Shown here: one piece after another, positions 45,747-55,438 of the stretch | Layout: the number at the start of each line of letters is the position of its first letter | Numbering within the stretch: position 1 is the stretch's first letter | NCBI GenBank assembly: GCA_963772595.1 | Contig: CAVYXZ010000008.1 | Span: forward strand, 124,001 to 188,000 | Direction: 5' to 3' | Length of the DNA stretch: 64,000 nucleotides | Origin: CAVYXZ01 sp963772595 | Lineage (GTDB): Bacteria > Chloroflexota > Anaerolineae > Aggregatilineales > Phototrophicaceae | Position numbers and translations under genes: made by a program | The notes under the pieces: model-generated | What the model saw: only the letters and a program-made list of their open reading frames with translations | What the model was told of the DNA's origin: nothing | Database searches by the model: none

Positions 45747-46234
45747 TTAGAGCAGGCAGAGTTCTTGCGCGCGGCCGATGGCCTGCGCGCGATTGGCGAC
45801 GGCCAGCTTGTTGTAGAGCCGGTTGGTATGGCTTTTCACCGTGCCGGTGCTGATAAACAGCCGCTCAGCGATTTGTGGATTGCTCAGCCCTTCACCCAGC
45901 AGGGTCAGGACGTCCAGTTCGCGTGGGGTGAGCGGATCGGGCAGGGATTGATTGGCCTCGGCGATGGGGTCCTGTCCGCCGCTTGTAAATTGGTGCAGCA
46001 GGTCTGAGGCGACCTGCTCGATTTCTAGTGCTGCGCCGCGTTCCCAGGCAGCGGCATAGGCGTCTGCACCGAGCATGGCCCTCAGCCTGCTGCGCAGCCG
46101 GGTCATGCCCTGGTGATTCTCGAAATAGCCGTGTGGGCTGTTCGGGTGACTGAAGGCCAGACCCAGAAGCTCGACAGCGCGGCTGTGCTGTTCACGATAT
46201 GCCACAATACGCGCAGCGGTGGCAATAGCAAACA
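45747..46234. repeat. Near-identical 3' segment shared by the two regulator genes (copy 1)
   Basis: About 488 bases nearly identical to 48449-48935 in direct orientation, with scattered differences. Similarity stops sharply at about 46235, although the proteins upstream are clearly paralogous but much more diverged. Confidence 0.8.
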
Positions 46235-48404
46235 GTATGTCCGCTGTTCGCTGGCTGGAGCAGGCAGAAGCGAGTACCTCCGGGAACGCATTGGCCGCTG
46301 TATCAAAGTCGTCCGAATTGCAGCATACCCAGCTGTATATCAAACGGCATCGGTCAAGCATTTCCTGCAAGCCGCCGCGCTGTTCGACCTGGATGAAGAC
46401 TTCATCAACCTGCCGGAGCGTCGTTGGTGAAGCGCCGCGCGCGTCAGCGATCAAACAGTCAGTCAATTGGCAACTGAGTTTGACCTCGAAATTTGTCATG
46501 AGGCCGCTATGCGCCGCTAACAGTGGGGCAAGAGCAACCTTGATCCATTGCTCAGCTTTAGGGAAGTCGCCTTGCATCATCGCAACATAGGCTATTTCCA
46601 TTGCGGTGAGGGGAGTGGAGTTCTGCACAGTTTTGCCTTTACGTTCCCACTCAAGGTCTTTGGCTGCCAACAAATGCTGCTCTGACTCGCTCCAGCGTCC
46701 TGCATTGCTGGTCAGCTTGCCCAGGAACCGCAAGGCTTCGGCCATACCGTGCTGGTAATTAAACTGCTCATATATGCGGTAGCTCTCCTGCCACAGTGCT
46801 TCCTGCTGCTCCACTTGGCCCACGGCCCCGCAAATCTCCGCCAGATTGCCTAAAGACACGGCTAGGGCCATCTTAGCGCGCTTGTCGTCGCGCTCACGGT
46901 AAAATGCAACGCATTCTTGTAACATGGTATGGGAAGTCGCATAATCGAGATGATGCATCCCCAGAATGTGTAAGGCCAACCACCGAAACGAATAGTAGTA
47001 TTCCGCAAGATTATCCTGCTCACGTGCAATCGCCATACTCTGGCGAAACAATGCCTCCGCCTGCTCGACTCGGCCATATTTGACCGCCCACTTCGCCTGC
47101 CGGGATAACACGCGCCCGAAGATCGCTCGTTCCTCTGGGTTGGTGCATTTCGCCAACTGTTTGCTAGCCGCCTGGGTCATGGCACCCAGTTCGAAGGCCA
47201 TCGTGTAATCGGTAAAGTAACTCCATAGCGTATCGAGCAGTTGATCGATGACTTCGTAATGTTCGCACTCTAGTGCCCAGGCCCAGGCGGCGCGAATGTT
47301 GTCCAGTTCCATATGAACTGTGTGCAGGTGCTCGGCCGGCTCACGTGCGTGGAAAAACTCTCCATAGTAGTGGCAGTGCCTATCGCGTAAATGATCTCCT
47401 TCGCCTGTGTTATCAAGCTGCTCTTTAGCGTACTGTCGCTGTAATTCCTGAACGTCGTAGCGTCCGGTCTCGCCGTTGTAGTGCAGCAGCGATTTGTCCA
47501 CCAGCCGAGCCAGCGTCTCCAAAGAGGTGCCTAGAATGGTTGTTGATGCCTCACGGGTGCAGCCCCCGCGAAACACAGCGAACCCGCGCATCACACTGGC
47601 TTCATGCGGACTGAGTAAGCGCCAGGATTGATCGAAGACAGCCCGTATACTACGGTGGCGTTCTGGGACGTCGCGGGCATTGCGCGCAAGAAAGTCAATG
47701 CGCGCCTGGATTTCGTCGGCAATTGCTGCACAGGACAAACTGCGGGTCCAGCCTGCCGCCAGTTCCAGTGCCAGTGGCAACCCTTCGACAAGCTGGCAGA
47801 TTTGAATAACCTCCCCTGCTTCAGCATCAAGGCTGAAGTCACCGCGCTGCTGCCGTGCGCGTTCAACGAAGAGCTTGACCCCACTGTAGCTGGTAAGGGG
47901 GGCGACAGTTTCATCTTCAGGATAATCCAGGCCGCGCAACCGCCGTACCCATTCCTTGCGCAAGTTCAGGGCTTCGCGTGACGTCGCCAGGACCTTCACC
48001 TGCGGAGCGGCATCCAGGATTTCGATCAACAGATCAACCCCGTCCAGCAGGTGCTCAAAGTTATCCAGAATCAGCAGGAGGCATTTGTCTTGAAGATAAT
48101 CGAGGAGCTGCCGCTGCAAGTCAGTACCGGACTCAGGTTGCATGGGCAGCGCTTCGACGACGGCATTGAGGACATCTTCGCTGGAGCGCAGCGGCTGCAA
48201 CAATATGTAATAGACGTTATCTGGGAAATCCTGACTCAACAGACCTGCCATTTTCAGTGCCAGGCGAGTCTTGCCAATGCCGCCGGGGCCAACCAACGTG
48301 AGCAGGCGGCAGGATGAATCCCGCAGCAAGGCCGTGAACTCAGCGATTTCCGCCGCTCGACCAAAGAAGCGGGTTGGCGGCGTGGTCTGGTCAGGAACGA
48401 TCAC
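45747..48404 (-). CDS. LuxR-type regulator with AAA-like ATPase, TPR region and C-terminal HTH (copy 1)
   Basis: An intact ~885-residue member of the LAL/STAND-like regulators. GTG 48404 is preferred to ATG 48422: AAAGGGA precedes it and its N-terminus then aligns with copy 2 (14 residues before FFGR). The NB-ARC-type ATPase (~15-330) has Walker A 'VGPGGIGKTRLALKMA' and Walker B 'LLILDNFEHLLDG'. A long helical TPR-like region follows, then a LuxR HTH ('LTPRELDVLTLLGEGLSNPQIAERLF', ~820-870). Such proteins act as ATP-gated sensors that bind a ligand in the TPR region and activate transcription. Its last 488 bases are almost identical to copy 2. Confidence 0.88.
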   Translation of the reverse strand: MIVPDQTTPPTRFFGRAAEIAEFTALLRDSSCRLLTLVGPGGIGKTRLALKMAGLLSQDFPDNVYYILLQPLRSSEDVLNAVVEALPMQPESGTDLQRQLLDYLQDKCLLLILDNFEHLLDGVDLLIEILDAAPQVKVLATSREALNLRKEWVRRLRGLDYPEDETVAPLTSYSGVKLFVERARQQRGDFSLDAEAGEVIQICQLVEGLPLALELAAGWTRSLSCAAIADEIQARIDFLARNARDVPERHRSIRAVFDQSWRLLSPHEASVMRGFAVFRGGCTREASTTILGTSLETLARLVDKSLLHYNGETGRYDVQELQRQYAKEQLDNTGEGDHLRDRHCHYYGEFFHAREPAEHLHTVHMELDNIRAAWAWALECEHYEVIDQLLDTLWSYFTDYTMAFELGAMTQAASKQLAKCTNPEERAIFGRVLSRQAKWAVKYGRVEQAEALFRQSMAIAREQDNLAEYYYSFRWLALHILGMHHLDYATSHTMLQECVAFYRERDDKRAKMALAVSLGNLAEICGAVGQVEQQEALWQESYRIYEQFNYQHGMAEALRFLGKLTSNAGRWSESEQHLLAAKDLEWERKGKTVQNSTPLTAMEIAYVAMMQGDFPKAEQWIKVALAPLLAAHSGLMTNFEVKLSCQLTDCLIADARGASPTTLRQVDEVFIQVEQRGGLQEMLDRCRLIYSWVCCNSDDFDTAANAFPEVLASACSSQRTADILFAIATAARIVAYREQHSRAVELLGLAFSHPNSPHGYFENHQGMTRLRSRLRAMLGADAYAAAWERGAALEIEQVASDLLHQFTSGGQDPIAEANQSLPDPLTPRELDVLTLLGEGLSNPQIAERLFISTGTVKSHTNRLYNKLAVANRAQAIGRAQELCLL

Positions 48405-48434
48405 CCAATTTCCCTTTAGCATAGGGTCAAAATG

Positions 48435-48440
48435 ATTATA
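48435..48440 (-). promoter_or_regulatory. TATAAT -10 box before regulator copy 1
   Basis: A perfect TATAAT lies 12 bases before the ATG at 48422 and 30 before the preferred GTG at 48404, within the 26 bases after the stop of copy 2. No clear -35 is seen. Confidence 0.4.
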
Positions 48441-48448
48441 GCGTATGT

Positions 48449-48935
48449 TCAGAGCAGGCAGAGTTCCTGAGCGCGGACGATGGCCTGCGCGCGATTGGCG
48501 ACGGCCAGCTTGTTGTAGAGCCGGTTGGTATGGCTTTTCACCGTGCCTGTGCTGACAAACAGCCGCTCGGCAATCTGTGGATTGCTCAGCCCTTCACCCA
48601 GCAGGGTCAGGACGTCCAGTTCGCGTGGGGTGAGCGGATCGGGCAGGGATTGATTGGCCTCGGCGATGGGGTCCTGTCCGCCGCTTGTAAATTGGTGCAG
48701 CAGGTCTGAGGCGACCTGTTCGATATTGAGCGCGGCGCCGCGGTCCCAGGCAGCGGCATAGGCGTCTGCACCGAGCATGGCCCTCAGCCTGCTGCGCAAT
48801 CGGGTCATGCCCTGGTGATTCTCGAAATAGCCGTGTGGGCTGTTCGGGACTGAAGGCCAGACCCAGAAGCTCGACAGCGCGGCTGTGCTGGTCACGATAT
48901 GCCATAATGCGCGCAGCGGTGGCAATGGCAAACAG
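48449..48935. repeat. Near-identical 3' segment shared by the two regulator genes (copy 2)
   Basis: Partner of 45747-46234, ~2.7 kb away in the same orientation. It lacks two bases (TG) of copy 1 near 48848, which breaks the frame. Confidence 0.8.
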
Positions 48936-51117
48936 GCGGTTAGCAGGCAGTCTGTAAAAAACGGCGGGTGCCGAGAGGATTTCAACAATGGCTTGAGCAG
49001 CCGCCTCAAACTCCATAAGGCTGCACAGGACCCAACTGCGTACTAGCTGCCCGCGTTCGACCAGTTGACCCATACCGCCCCGTGTGATGCCGTCCGTAAG
49101 CGCTTCCTCGACCCAATGGAAGGCCTCATGGGAATGATCGCTGGCGTCAAGCATCAGGCTTTTGCCCAGCTTGGTGGCGAGTAGGGCCTGGAAATCCACA
49201 TCATGAAAATGACCCGACGCTCCGCTCATACCGGTGAGCTGCTGTATGATCGCTTCGGCCCGCGCGAAGTCGCCCAGCATGACCGTTACGGTCATCAGAT
49301 CTTGTGCCCACAGACAACCAGAAATCGGTTGATCCCTTGCTTTCTGGGGGATGCTGTTTGTGACAAGTTCCGGCACATAGCGCTGTGCTTCTTCCCAACG
49401 TCCCTCATTCGTCGCACTGGTCGCCAGATACATCAGGGCTTCGTTCATGCCTTGCCGGTAGCCAATCGCTCGGTTGACCTCGTAGCTCTCGTGCAGCAGC
49501 GCTCGTTGCCGCTCAAGCTGTCCCAGATGCCCACAGACCTGCGCCAGATTCGCCAGCGCAAGGCCCAGCAATGGACTGCTGCCATGCTTCTGGTAAAACG
49601 CTACGCAATCCTCTAGCATCGGCAGTGCTTCAGCATAGTTCTCTTGAAACTGCCCCAGGATATACGTCGCCAGCCAACGCATCGCGTAATAGTATTCTTC
49701 GGGGTTTTCCTGTTCCTGGGCAATCGCCATACTCTGCCGAAACAATGCCTCAGCGCGATCATAACACGCATGGGTGGCTTCGTATTTTGCCTGCCGAGCC
49801 AATATCTGACCCAGGATCATCCGTTCGTGCGGGTCGCTAGCGGCGGCCAGCGCGCTCGCCGCCGCCTGACATAAAGCCCCTAACTCAAAACTTCGGGCGT
49901 AATTGGTATAGTAGCTCCATAAAGGATCGACCAACTGAGGAAAAATGTCGTAATGATGTTGTTCAACAGCCCAGGTCCAGGCCGCACGATTATTATCGAC
50001 TTCCTGGTGCATCATCGCCAGGAACTCAGCCTGGGCTGGTCCCTGAGAAGCTGCGAACATCGTCTCGCAACAGGTCGCATAGTAATGGCAGTGTAGATCA
50101 CGGGTTTGATCAGCCTCACCGGTCGTTTTCAAGCTGCTCCTGCATGTACTGGCGCAGCAGTTCCTGCATATCGTAGCGGCCACTATCCAGGTCATGGCGC
50201 AGCAGTGATTTCTCTACCAGGGCCGCCACAAGCGGCAAGTCAGCTCCGGCGACCTGCTGTGCGGCCTCGCGCGTGCAGCCGCCCCGGAACACAGCCATAC
50301 GCCGCAGGCCCGCCTGCTCGTCCTCGGTCAATAATTGCCAGGAGTGATCGAAGACGGCCTGCATACTGCGGTGTCGCTCCGGCGCATCGGGCGCACGTGC
50401 TGCCAGAATGTCCCAGTCTTGCTGAAGTTCCTCGGCGATTTCACGGCAGGAAAGGGATTTTATCCAGCCTGCTGCCAGTTCCAATGCCAGCGGGGTCCCC
50501 TCGACAATCTGACAAATGCGCACAATGTGGCTGTAATGGGCGTCTGGAACAAAGTCACCGCGCAGACGCCTGGCTCGCTCCACAAACAACTGTACGCCGC
50601 TATAGGGCTGGCTGGCCGTCGAACCGTTCTCAGGATAATCCAGGCCGCGTATCTGCCGCAGCCATTCCTCACGCAGCTTGAGCGATTCGCGCGATGTGAC
50701 CAGGATTTTGACCTGGGATGCGTGGTCCAGAATCGCTGACAGCAGGTCTATGCCAGCCAGTATATGCTCGAAGTTATCCAGTACCAGCAGCAAGTGCTGC
50801 GCCTGCAAGTAATCCAACAGCCGCTGCTGTGGGTCTTCACCGCTGGAAATGTGCAGTGGTATAGACGCAATAATCGCTGACAGGATGTTGTCGGCCTTGT
50901 GCAGGGCTTGCAGCGGCACATAATAAACTCCGTCAGCGAAATGGGGCGTTACACGATCTGCGAGTTCCAATGCCAGGCGAGTCTTGCCGATGCCGCCGGG
51001 ACCGACCAGGGTGAGCAGGCGGCAGGCCGGGTCTTGCAGCAAAGCCGTGAACTCAGCGAGTTCCGCTGTCCGACCAAAGAAGTGCGTGGGCTGGGTCGGT
51101 AGGTTAGAAACGGCCAT
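48449..51117 (-). CDS. LuxR-type regulator with AAA-like ATPase, TPR region and C-terminal HTH (copy 2, interrupted twice)
   Basis: The paralogue of copy 1. The N-terminal ATPase (residues ~15-330) has Walker A 'VGPGGIGKTRLALELA', Walker B 'LLVLDNFEHILAG' and sensor-like 'KILVTSRESLKL'. Break one at ~50124 has one extra base between 'QLEN' and 'TGEADQTRDLHCHYY' (copy 1 reads QLDNTGEGDHLRD). The TPR region then runs to ~48900. Break two near 48847-48851 is a two-base deletion against copy 1 ('LLGLAFS' to 'PNSPHGYFENHQG'). The LuxR HTH ends at 48449. If the breaks are real, the protein is inactive; if errors, a full ~888-residue regulator. It lies upstream of copy 1 on the same strand. Confidence 0.8.
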
Positions 51118-51156
51118 CTTCCTGTCCTCGACTGTAGGATGTGCTTATTGTAACGT

Positions 51157-51162
51157 ATTATA
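51157..51162 (-). promoter_or_regulatory. TATAAT -10 box before regulator copy 2
   Basis: A perfect TATAAT lies 39 bases upstream of the ATG at 51117. The -35 region is poor (GTTAGA at 17-base spacing), so activation by a regulator is possible. Confidence 0.4.
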
Positions 51163-51191
51163 TTGCGATCTAATGAGATTCTAACCGGGTG

Positions 51192-53174
51192 TTACAGCTT
51201 TAGAAACGTGTCGTAGAGCGGTTGAATCGGCTGGTCGTTGGTGCTGACCAGACCATAGGCGTTGTGCATCCCTTTGGCCCAGGCGTACCAGACCATCGCC
51301 GCGACCTTGCCCGGATGGTGCAGCCGGACATAGCCGACCATATCCGCCGCGTAATCGGACACTTCCTGCGCCGGGAGCGCCGGGTTATCCAGCACGCCCC
51401 ATTCGGTGATCCACAGCGCCGTCCCCGGCAGGGCGTTGGAGAAGGCGCGGATCGAATCGTCAATGTGGCCGAACTGGGTATAGGGGGCGTCTTTGCCGGT
51501 GCCGCGTCCGTAGGGATGGAAGGCGACGCCATCAGGCCGGATTCCCGGTGGCAGCGCGCGCATGGTCGCCTGGGCATAGGCCGCGCCCTTGACCGGGCCG
51601 CCGGTATGCCCGCCGGTGATGATCTCAACCTGTAAATCGACGCCGCGAATGGCACGGATGGTCTCACTCAGCAAGAAAGCATAATTGCCGACCGGCATGG
51701 GTACTGAGGAGCCTGCGTCCGGCACGGCGTCCTGCTCGTTCCAGATCTGGTAGGCGTGGACCAGATGCGTGCCCGCGTACTGCCGGGCGATCTCGCGGAC
51801 GATGGAGACGTAGGTTTGTGTCAGATCGCGCCACTGGGAATCGTTCATCTGGTCCCAGTTGAAGCCCGCGCCCTCACCGTAGGTCTGGTGCGAAAAAACC
51901 ACGATGACACGGTATCCGGCCCGCGCATACTGCTCGATAAAGGGCTTATAGCGTGCGTAGGCTTTGCCGATGTCGGTGCTGCCGAAGCGGCCTGTGTCGG
52001 GATCATAGGAGACATTGTAGACGAAGCGCAGCCAGCCCAGGCGGCCCAGGCGCGCCGGTGACGGATGGCCCAGCGGATGGTCCAGGTCCAGGTTGACGCC
52101 GGTCATGCGCATCCGATCCACCAGTTCCGGCGCGATGGCATCCAGGAACCAGGCGGCAGCATAGCCGATCTTGCCGTTGGGGATACGCACGTTGATCCAC
52201 TGGCCTTCCCGCCCGACCTTCGCCAGTGTGCGCCCGTGCGGCTCCTGGGTCTCCAGGTCGTCGTCCGTGTTGACTTTGTCGAGGATGTCAAATTCGGTGC
52301 CGGGGCGTTCGCGCAGCCGCAGCCCGTCGTCCGTGGGCCGCAGCCGCAGCGTATTCCAGTAGATCAGCGGTGTGGGATCGACCACATCCGGCAGCGGGTA
52401 GCCGGAGAGGCCGTGACCGGCAGCCTGCACAATCAGTTTGATGCTGTCCCAATCGGAAATGCCCAGCGGATCGCCCGCCTGGATCTGCTGGCCGGAGCGC
52501 ACCAGAATCTGCCGGAGCTGCGTGTGCATGACCTGATACTTCACGCCCTGATGCTCGGTGGCGATCTGGACGTAGGAGCCGTAACCCTGGCTGGTCGGCT
52601 CAGTGGCGGCGACCACCACCTGGCCGGAGACCGCTGCGCGAATCGTCGTGCCGGTCGGGGCATCAATGTCGAGGCCTTCGTTGCGATGATTCGGCCCGAT
52701 GCTGGCGTCGAAGGGGACGCTGATACGGGCGGGCAGGGCGTCCGAGGGCCAGCTTAGGATGAAGCGTTCGTCCAGGTGCGGGCTGGATTCCTGCTCGCCA
52801 TAACGATCTTGGGCGTCAATGCGGGCCTGTAAGATCTGGCGCAGTTGAGCCGGGGTGCTGGCGCGGATGATGTCCACCAGCACGACGCTGGGATAGATGC
52901 GCCGGATGTGGTAGAGCGCATCGTCATTCAGCCAGACCTGGGGGGCCTGGACGGCGCTCACATTGCGGAAGCGGTTGAGATCATTGCCTGCGGGCGAGCG
53001 GATGATGGCGACACGGGGGAAGCTGTCCTGGTAGGTCTGGGCTGCGTCCAGCCAGTTGAGAAAGTCGCGGTCTGGCAGCACCAGGGCATGAGAGATAGGC
53101 ACGGCCTCTTCGCCTGCTGCCTGTGCAATACCTTTGCCCAACAGCCCGGTCAGCCTGCCGAGAAGATCGGTCAC
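51192..53174 (-). CDS. Degenerate M23-like, SH3b and glycoside hydrolase three-domain protein
   Basis: The 660-residue protein starts at GTG 53174 (GGGAG upstream). Residues ~155-265 resemble the LytM/M23 fold ('NEGLDIDAPTGTTIRAAVSGQVV', 'GYGSYVQIATEH', 'VMHTQL') but the first zinc ligand His of 'HxGxD' is Asn (NEGLDI). Residues ~280-345 form a bacterial SH3-like domain ('GLRLRERPGTEFDILDKV', 'GQWINVRI', 'IGYAAAWFLD'). Residues ~365-655 are a TIM-barrel glycosidase of clan GH-A with acid/base Glu in 'YQIWNEQD' and nucleophile Glu in 'LWITEWG'. No signal peptide or membrane segment is seen. It lies by an amidase and a membrane glycosyltransferase, suggesting envelope work; the substrate is unknown. 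Confidence 0.82.
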   Translation of the reverse strand: MTDLLGRLTGLLGKGIAQAAGEEAVPISHALVLPDRDFLNWLDAAQTYQDSFPRVAIIRSPAGNDLNRFRNVSAVQAPQVWLNDDALYHIRRIYPSVVLVDIIRASTPAQLRQILQARIDAQDRYGEQESSPHLDERFILSWPSDALPARISVPFDASIGPNHRNEGLDIDAPTGTTIRAAVSGQVVVAATEPTSQGYGSYVQIATEHQGVKYQVMHTQLRQILVRSGQQIQAGDPLGISDWDSIKLIVQAAGHGLSGYPLPDVVDPTPLIYWNTLRLRPTDDGLRLRERPGTEFDILDKVNTDDDLETQEPHGRTLAKVGREGQWINVRIPNGKIGYAAAWFLDAIAPELVDRMRMTGVNLDLDHPLGHPSPARLGRLGWLRFVYNVSYDPDTGRFGSTDIGKAYARYKPFIEQYARAGYRVIVVFSHQTYGEGAGFNWDQMNDSQWRDLTQTYVSIVREIARQYAGTHLVHAYQIWNEQDAVPDAGSSVPMPVGNYAFLLSETIRAIRGVDLQVEIITGGHTGGPVKGAAYAQATMRALPPGIRPDGVAFHPYGRGTGKDAPYTQFGHIDDSIRAFSNALPGTALWITEWGVLDNPALPAQEVSDYAADMVGYVRLHHPGKVAAMVWYAWAKGMHNAYGLVSTNDQPIQPLYDTFLKL

Positions 53175-53319
53175 GGGTGCGCGCTCCCTGTCGCGTGAAA
53201 ATGCTGAGGCTAAGTATAAGGGGCTTCAGGGTGACGTGCCAGCGGTTGCGGCGGCAGCACTCGGATAGGTTTTAAGTTATGCTTGGGCTTTATTCCATCA
53301 AGCTGTGTCAGGAGATTTA

Positions 53320-53796
53320 ATGCCCTACGACCTCGCAGACATCAAGATGTACATCGAAGGCTGCCACATGATGCGCAATGGCGTGCTGGAACGCCTTAGT
53401 GACGCCGACCTGCAATTCTCACCCGGTGGCGACAACCTCACGCTGGGGGAGTTGTTCAAGCAGTTAGGCGAGCTTACCCATTCGTATATCCAATCGCTGA
53501 AAACGCTCAAACAGGATTGGACTTACCGTAATGACGAACCCGGCCTGGCGCACAGCCTCAGTCCATTGACGCGATGGTTTGATGCGCTTGACGGGCAAAT
53601 GCAGGCGATACTGGGGCAGCTTGACGCGGAGGCCCTGCAACAAGAGGTGGATCGGGGCAATGGCTCGATCCGTCCGGTCCTCAGCCAGCTAGATATTTAC
53701 ACCCAGGTGCTGCTGATCTTCTTTGGAAAGATCGTCATTTACTTCAGAGCGATGCAAAAACCACTGCCGCCTGCAATTGAGGAGTATATCGCTTAG
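53320..53796 (+). CDS. DinB-like helical protein
   Basis: The start at ATG 53320 is preceded by AGGAG. The 158-residue product is mostly helical with 'DIKMYIEGCHMMRNGVLERL', 'LGELFKQLGELTHSYIQSL' and 'VLSQLDIYTQVLLIFFGKIVIYF', resembling the DinB/YfiT bundle. Only the middle His ('LTHSYI') of the usual three metal ligands is recognisable; the C-terminal H-x-x-x-H is absent ('IYTQVLLIF'), so metal binding is doubtful. Its function is unknown. Confidence 0.6.
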   Translation: MPYDLADIKMYIEGCHMMRNGVLERLSDADLQFSPGGDNLTLGELFKQLGELTHSYIQSLKTLKQDWTYRNDEPGLAHSLSPLTRWFDALDGQMQAILGQLDAEALQQEVDRGNGSIRPVLSQLDIYTQVLLIFFGKIVIYFRAMQKPLPPAIEEYIA

Positions 53797-53800
53797 TGGC

Positions 53801-54139
53801 TCACACAATCAGGCCGTGTTTTTCCAGCCAGGCAGTGAATTCAGGCGCGTTGGGTTCGGTAATCATCATGCCCCGGTCGATGCCGCGCGGACTCGTCCCC
53901 TGCGGCAGCGGTGGCGGAGTCTCCAGCGGCAGGTCCTCGCCCAGTGCGGCCAGGATCAGGGTCGGGACGGAGAGGAATCCGGTCCAGGTCAGGACGCGCT
54001 CGCGTGCGTCGGGGTCCTGGTCGATAAAGATCTCCCGGTAGGGGATCTGGTGCTTCTGCAGGACCTTTTTGGCGGTTGCCACATAAGGACAGCCGTTGGT
54101 CCGCGAGTACATCACCAGTTCTTTGTTATTCAAAATCAT
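53801..54139 (-). CDS. Glutaredoxin family protein
   Basis: ATG 54139 follows AAAGGTGAC. The 112-residue protein has 'ELVMYSRTNGCPYVATAKKVLQKHQIPYREIFID', the glutaredoxin strand-helix with a single active Cys in CPYV. The cis-Pro region reads 'GFLSVPTLIL', which binds the glutathione or partner peptide. The C-terminal third ('PPLPQGTSPRGIDRGMMITEP') is an unusual Pro/Gly-rich loop followed by a helix. The monothiol site suggests glutathione-like disulfide exchange or iron-sulfur handling. It is convergent with the DinB-like gene. Confidence 0.85.
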   Translation of the reverse strand: MILNNKELVMYSRTNGCPYVATAKKVLQKHQIPYREIFIDQDPDARERVLTWTGFLSVPTLILAALGEDLPLETPPPLPQGTSPRGIDRGMMITEPNAPEFTAWLEKHGLIV

Positions 54140-54237
54140 TGTCACCTTTATCACCAGCGCGGCTCCAGTGGATCGCCGCAATCTTCAATGATGGACACTA
54201 TCATATCGGGATGACGAGGATTACACCATAAGCTGGG

Positions 54238-55320
54238 CTAGGAAGCGGGGGCCGGGCTGGCTGTGGGAATCAGAGTGGGGGCCGCATTGGGCTGCAAATA
54301 ACACAGGATGCCGTTGGAGATGCCGGTAGCGACCTGGTCCTGATGCTGGGTCAGCAGGTCACGGTCGGCCAGCAGGAAGCCAATTTCGACAATGACCGCC
54401 GGGGTCAGCGCGCCGATCTCGCGGAAGGTATGGTAGTTGCTCATGTCCTCTGTCACGCCCTGATGGCGTTCAAGGCCGGTCGCTTGCTCATAATAGCGCG
54501 CGATGCAATCCACCAGGATCTCGTCGTCGCCGCGTGCCGTGACCCTGGCCGCCGCTGCCGCGACCAGATAGCCGGAGACCGGTTCGGCAAAACTCTGGCA
54601 GGTGTTGGCATGGATCGAGACCAGCGCTGCCGCCTGATAGCCATCCAGACGGGTGTCGAACTCGTCCAGCAGGTCCACCGAATAGCCCTGATTGCGCAGG
54701 TTCAGCACCACCTGCTGCGCCACGCTGAAGGTGATCGAGGCCTCGGTCAGACCGTCCGGGCAGACTGCGCCGGGGTCCAGTTCCGGCCCGCGATGACCGG
54801 AGACGATGCCGATTTTGGTCAGATAGTTGGGCGTCGGCTGAACGGTGGGTGTGGGCGTGGCCTGACTGGCGATCTGCGCCTGACCCAGATAGCTGCGCAC
54901 GCTGACCGGGATCAGCTCGCGCGGCGTGGCAATAATCAGGATGGTGGCAGCCAGTCCGGCGGCGACGCTGACGACCATAAAAGCCGCCGTCATCCCGCCC
55001 AGGATACCTGCGATATGGTGAACCCGGCGCTCACGGCGGCGCACAGTACGCTCGTGACGCTGCGCTTCCATCTGTTCCGCGTGTCTGCGGCGGCGTTCGG
55101 ATTCGCGCTCGGCGTTCACAGGCGCTTCCGGCTCGATTTCGACCGCGTCAATGGCGTCGAGCGGCTCTTGAACAGGCGCTGGTGGAGCCTCCTCAACCGG
55201 GGGTGGGGGCTGGGATGCGGCGGCAGCCCGGCGCATCATCTCCATAAAGGTCACGGAAGCGGGGATGTCTCGCTCCTGTGAGTCGTCGTCTTGTGGGTCC
55301 GTAGGCTGCTCGTCGGTCAT
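54238..55320 (-). CDS. N-acetylmuramoyl-L-alanine amidase (Amidase_3) with cytoplasmic N-terminus and membrane anchor
   Basis: The 360-residue protein has a long hydrophilic N-terminus (first ~105 residues, Pro/Ala-rich then an Arg/Glu helix), one membrane segment (~108-135: 'AAFMVVSVAAGLAATILII') and an extracellular Amidase_3 domain (~170-345). The domain has zinc and catalytic residues: His in 'IVSGHRG', Glu in 'GLTEASITF', His in 'VSIHANT' and Glu in 'AVIVEIGFLL'. It cleaves the amide between MurNAc and the peptide of peptidoglycan. The cytoplasmic N-terminus is longer than usual and could contact a division or signalling partner. No ribosome site is obvious. It lies between the glutaredoxin and membrane glycosyltransferase genes. 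Confidence 0.88.
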   Translation of the reverse strand: MTDEQPTDPQDDDSQERDIPASVTFMEMMRRAAAASQPPPPVEEAPPAPVQEPLDAIDAVEIEPEAPVNAERESERRRRHAEQMEAQRHERTVRRRERRVHHIAGILGGMTAAFMVVSVAAGLAATILIIATPRELIPVSVRSYLGQAQIASQATPTPTVQPTPNYLTKIGIVSGHRGPELDPGAVCPDGLTEASITFSVAQQVVLNLRNQGYSVDLLDEFDTRLDGYQAAALVSIHANTCQSFAEPVSGYLVAAAAARVTARGDDEILVDCIARYYEQATGLERHQGVTEDMSNYHTFREIGALTPAVIVEIGFLLADRDLLTQHQDQVATGISNGILCYLQPNAAPTLIPTASPAPAS

Positions 55321-55438
55321 GGTAAATGGTCAATCATGAGGTGCGATTTATTGTATGCCAGGAGCGGGCCAGGCACAACTCTCAGTGAGGTCAGTGCTGA
55401 GTTAAAGCTATCGGGTGTTTCTTCGTCCTTCCTCAGCA

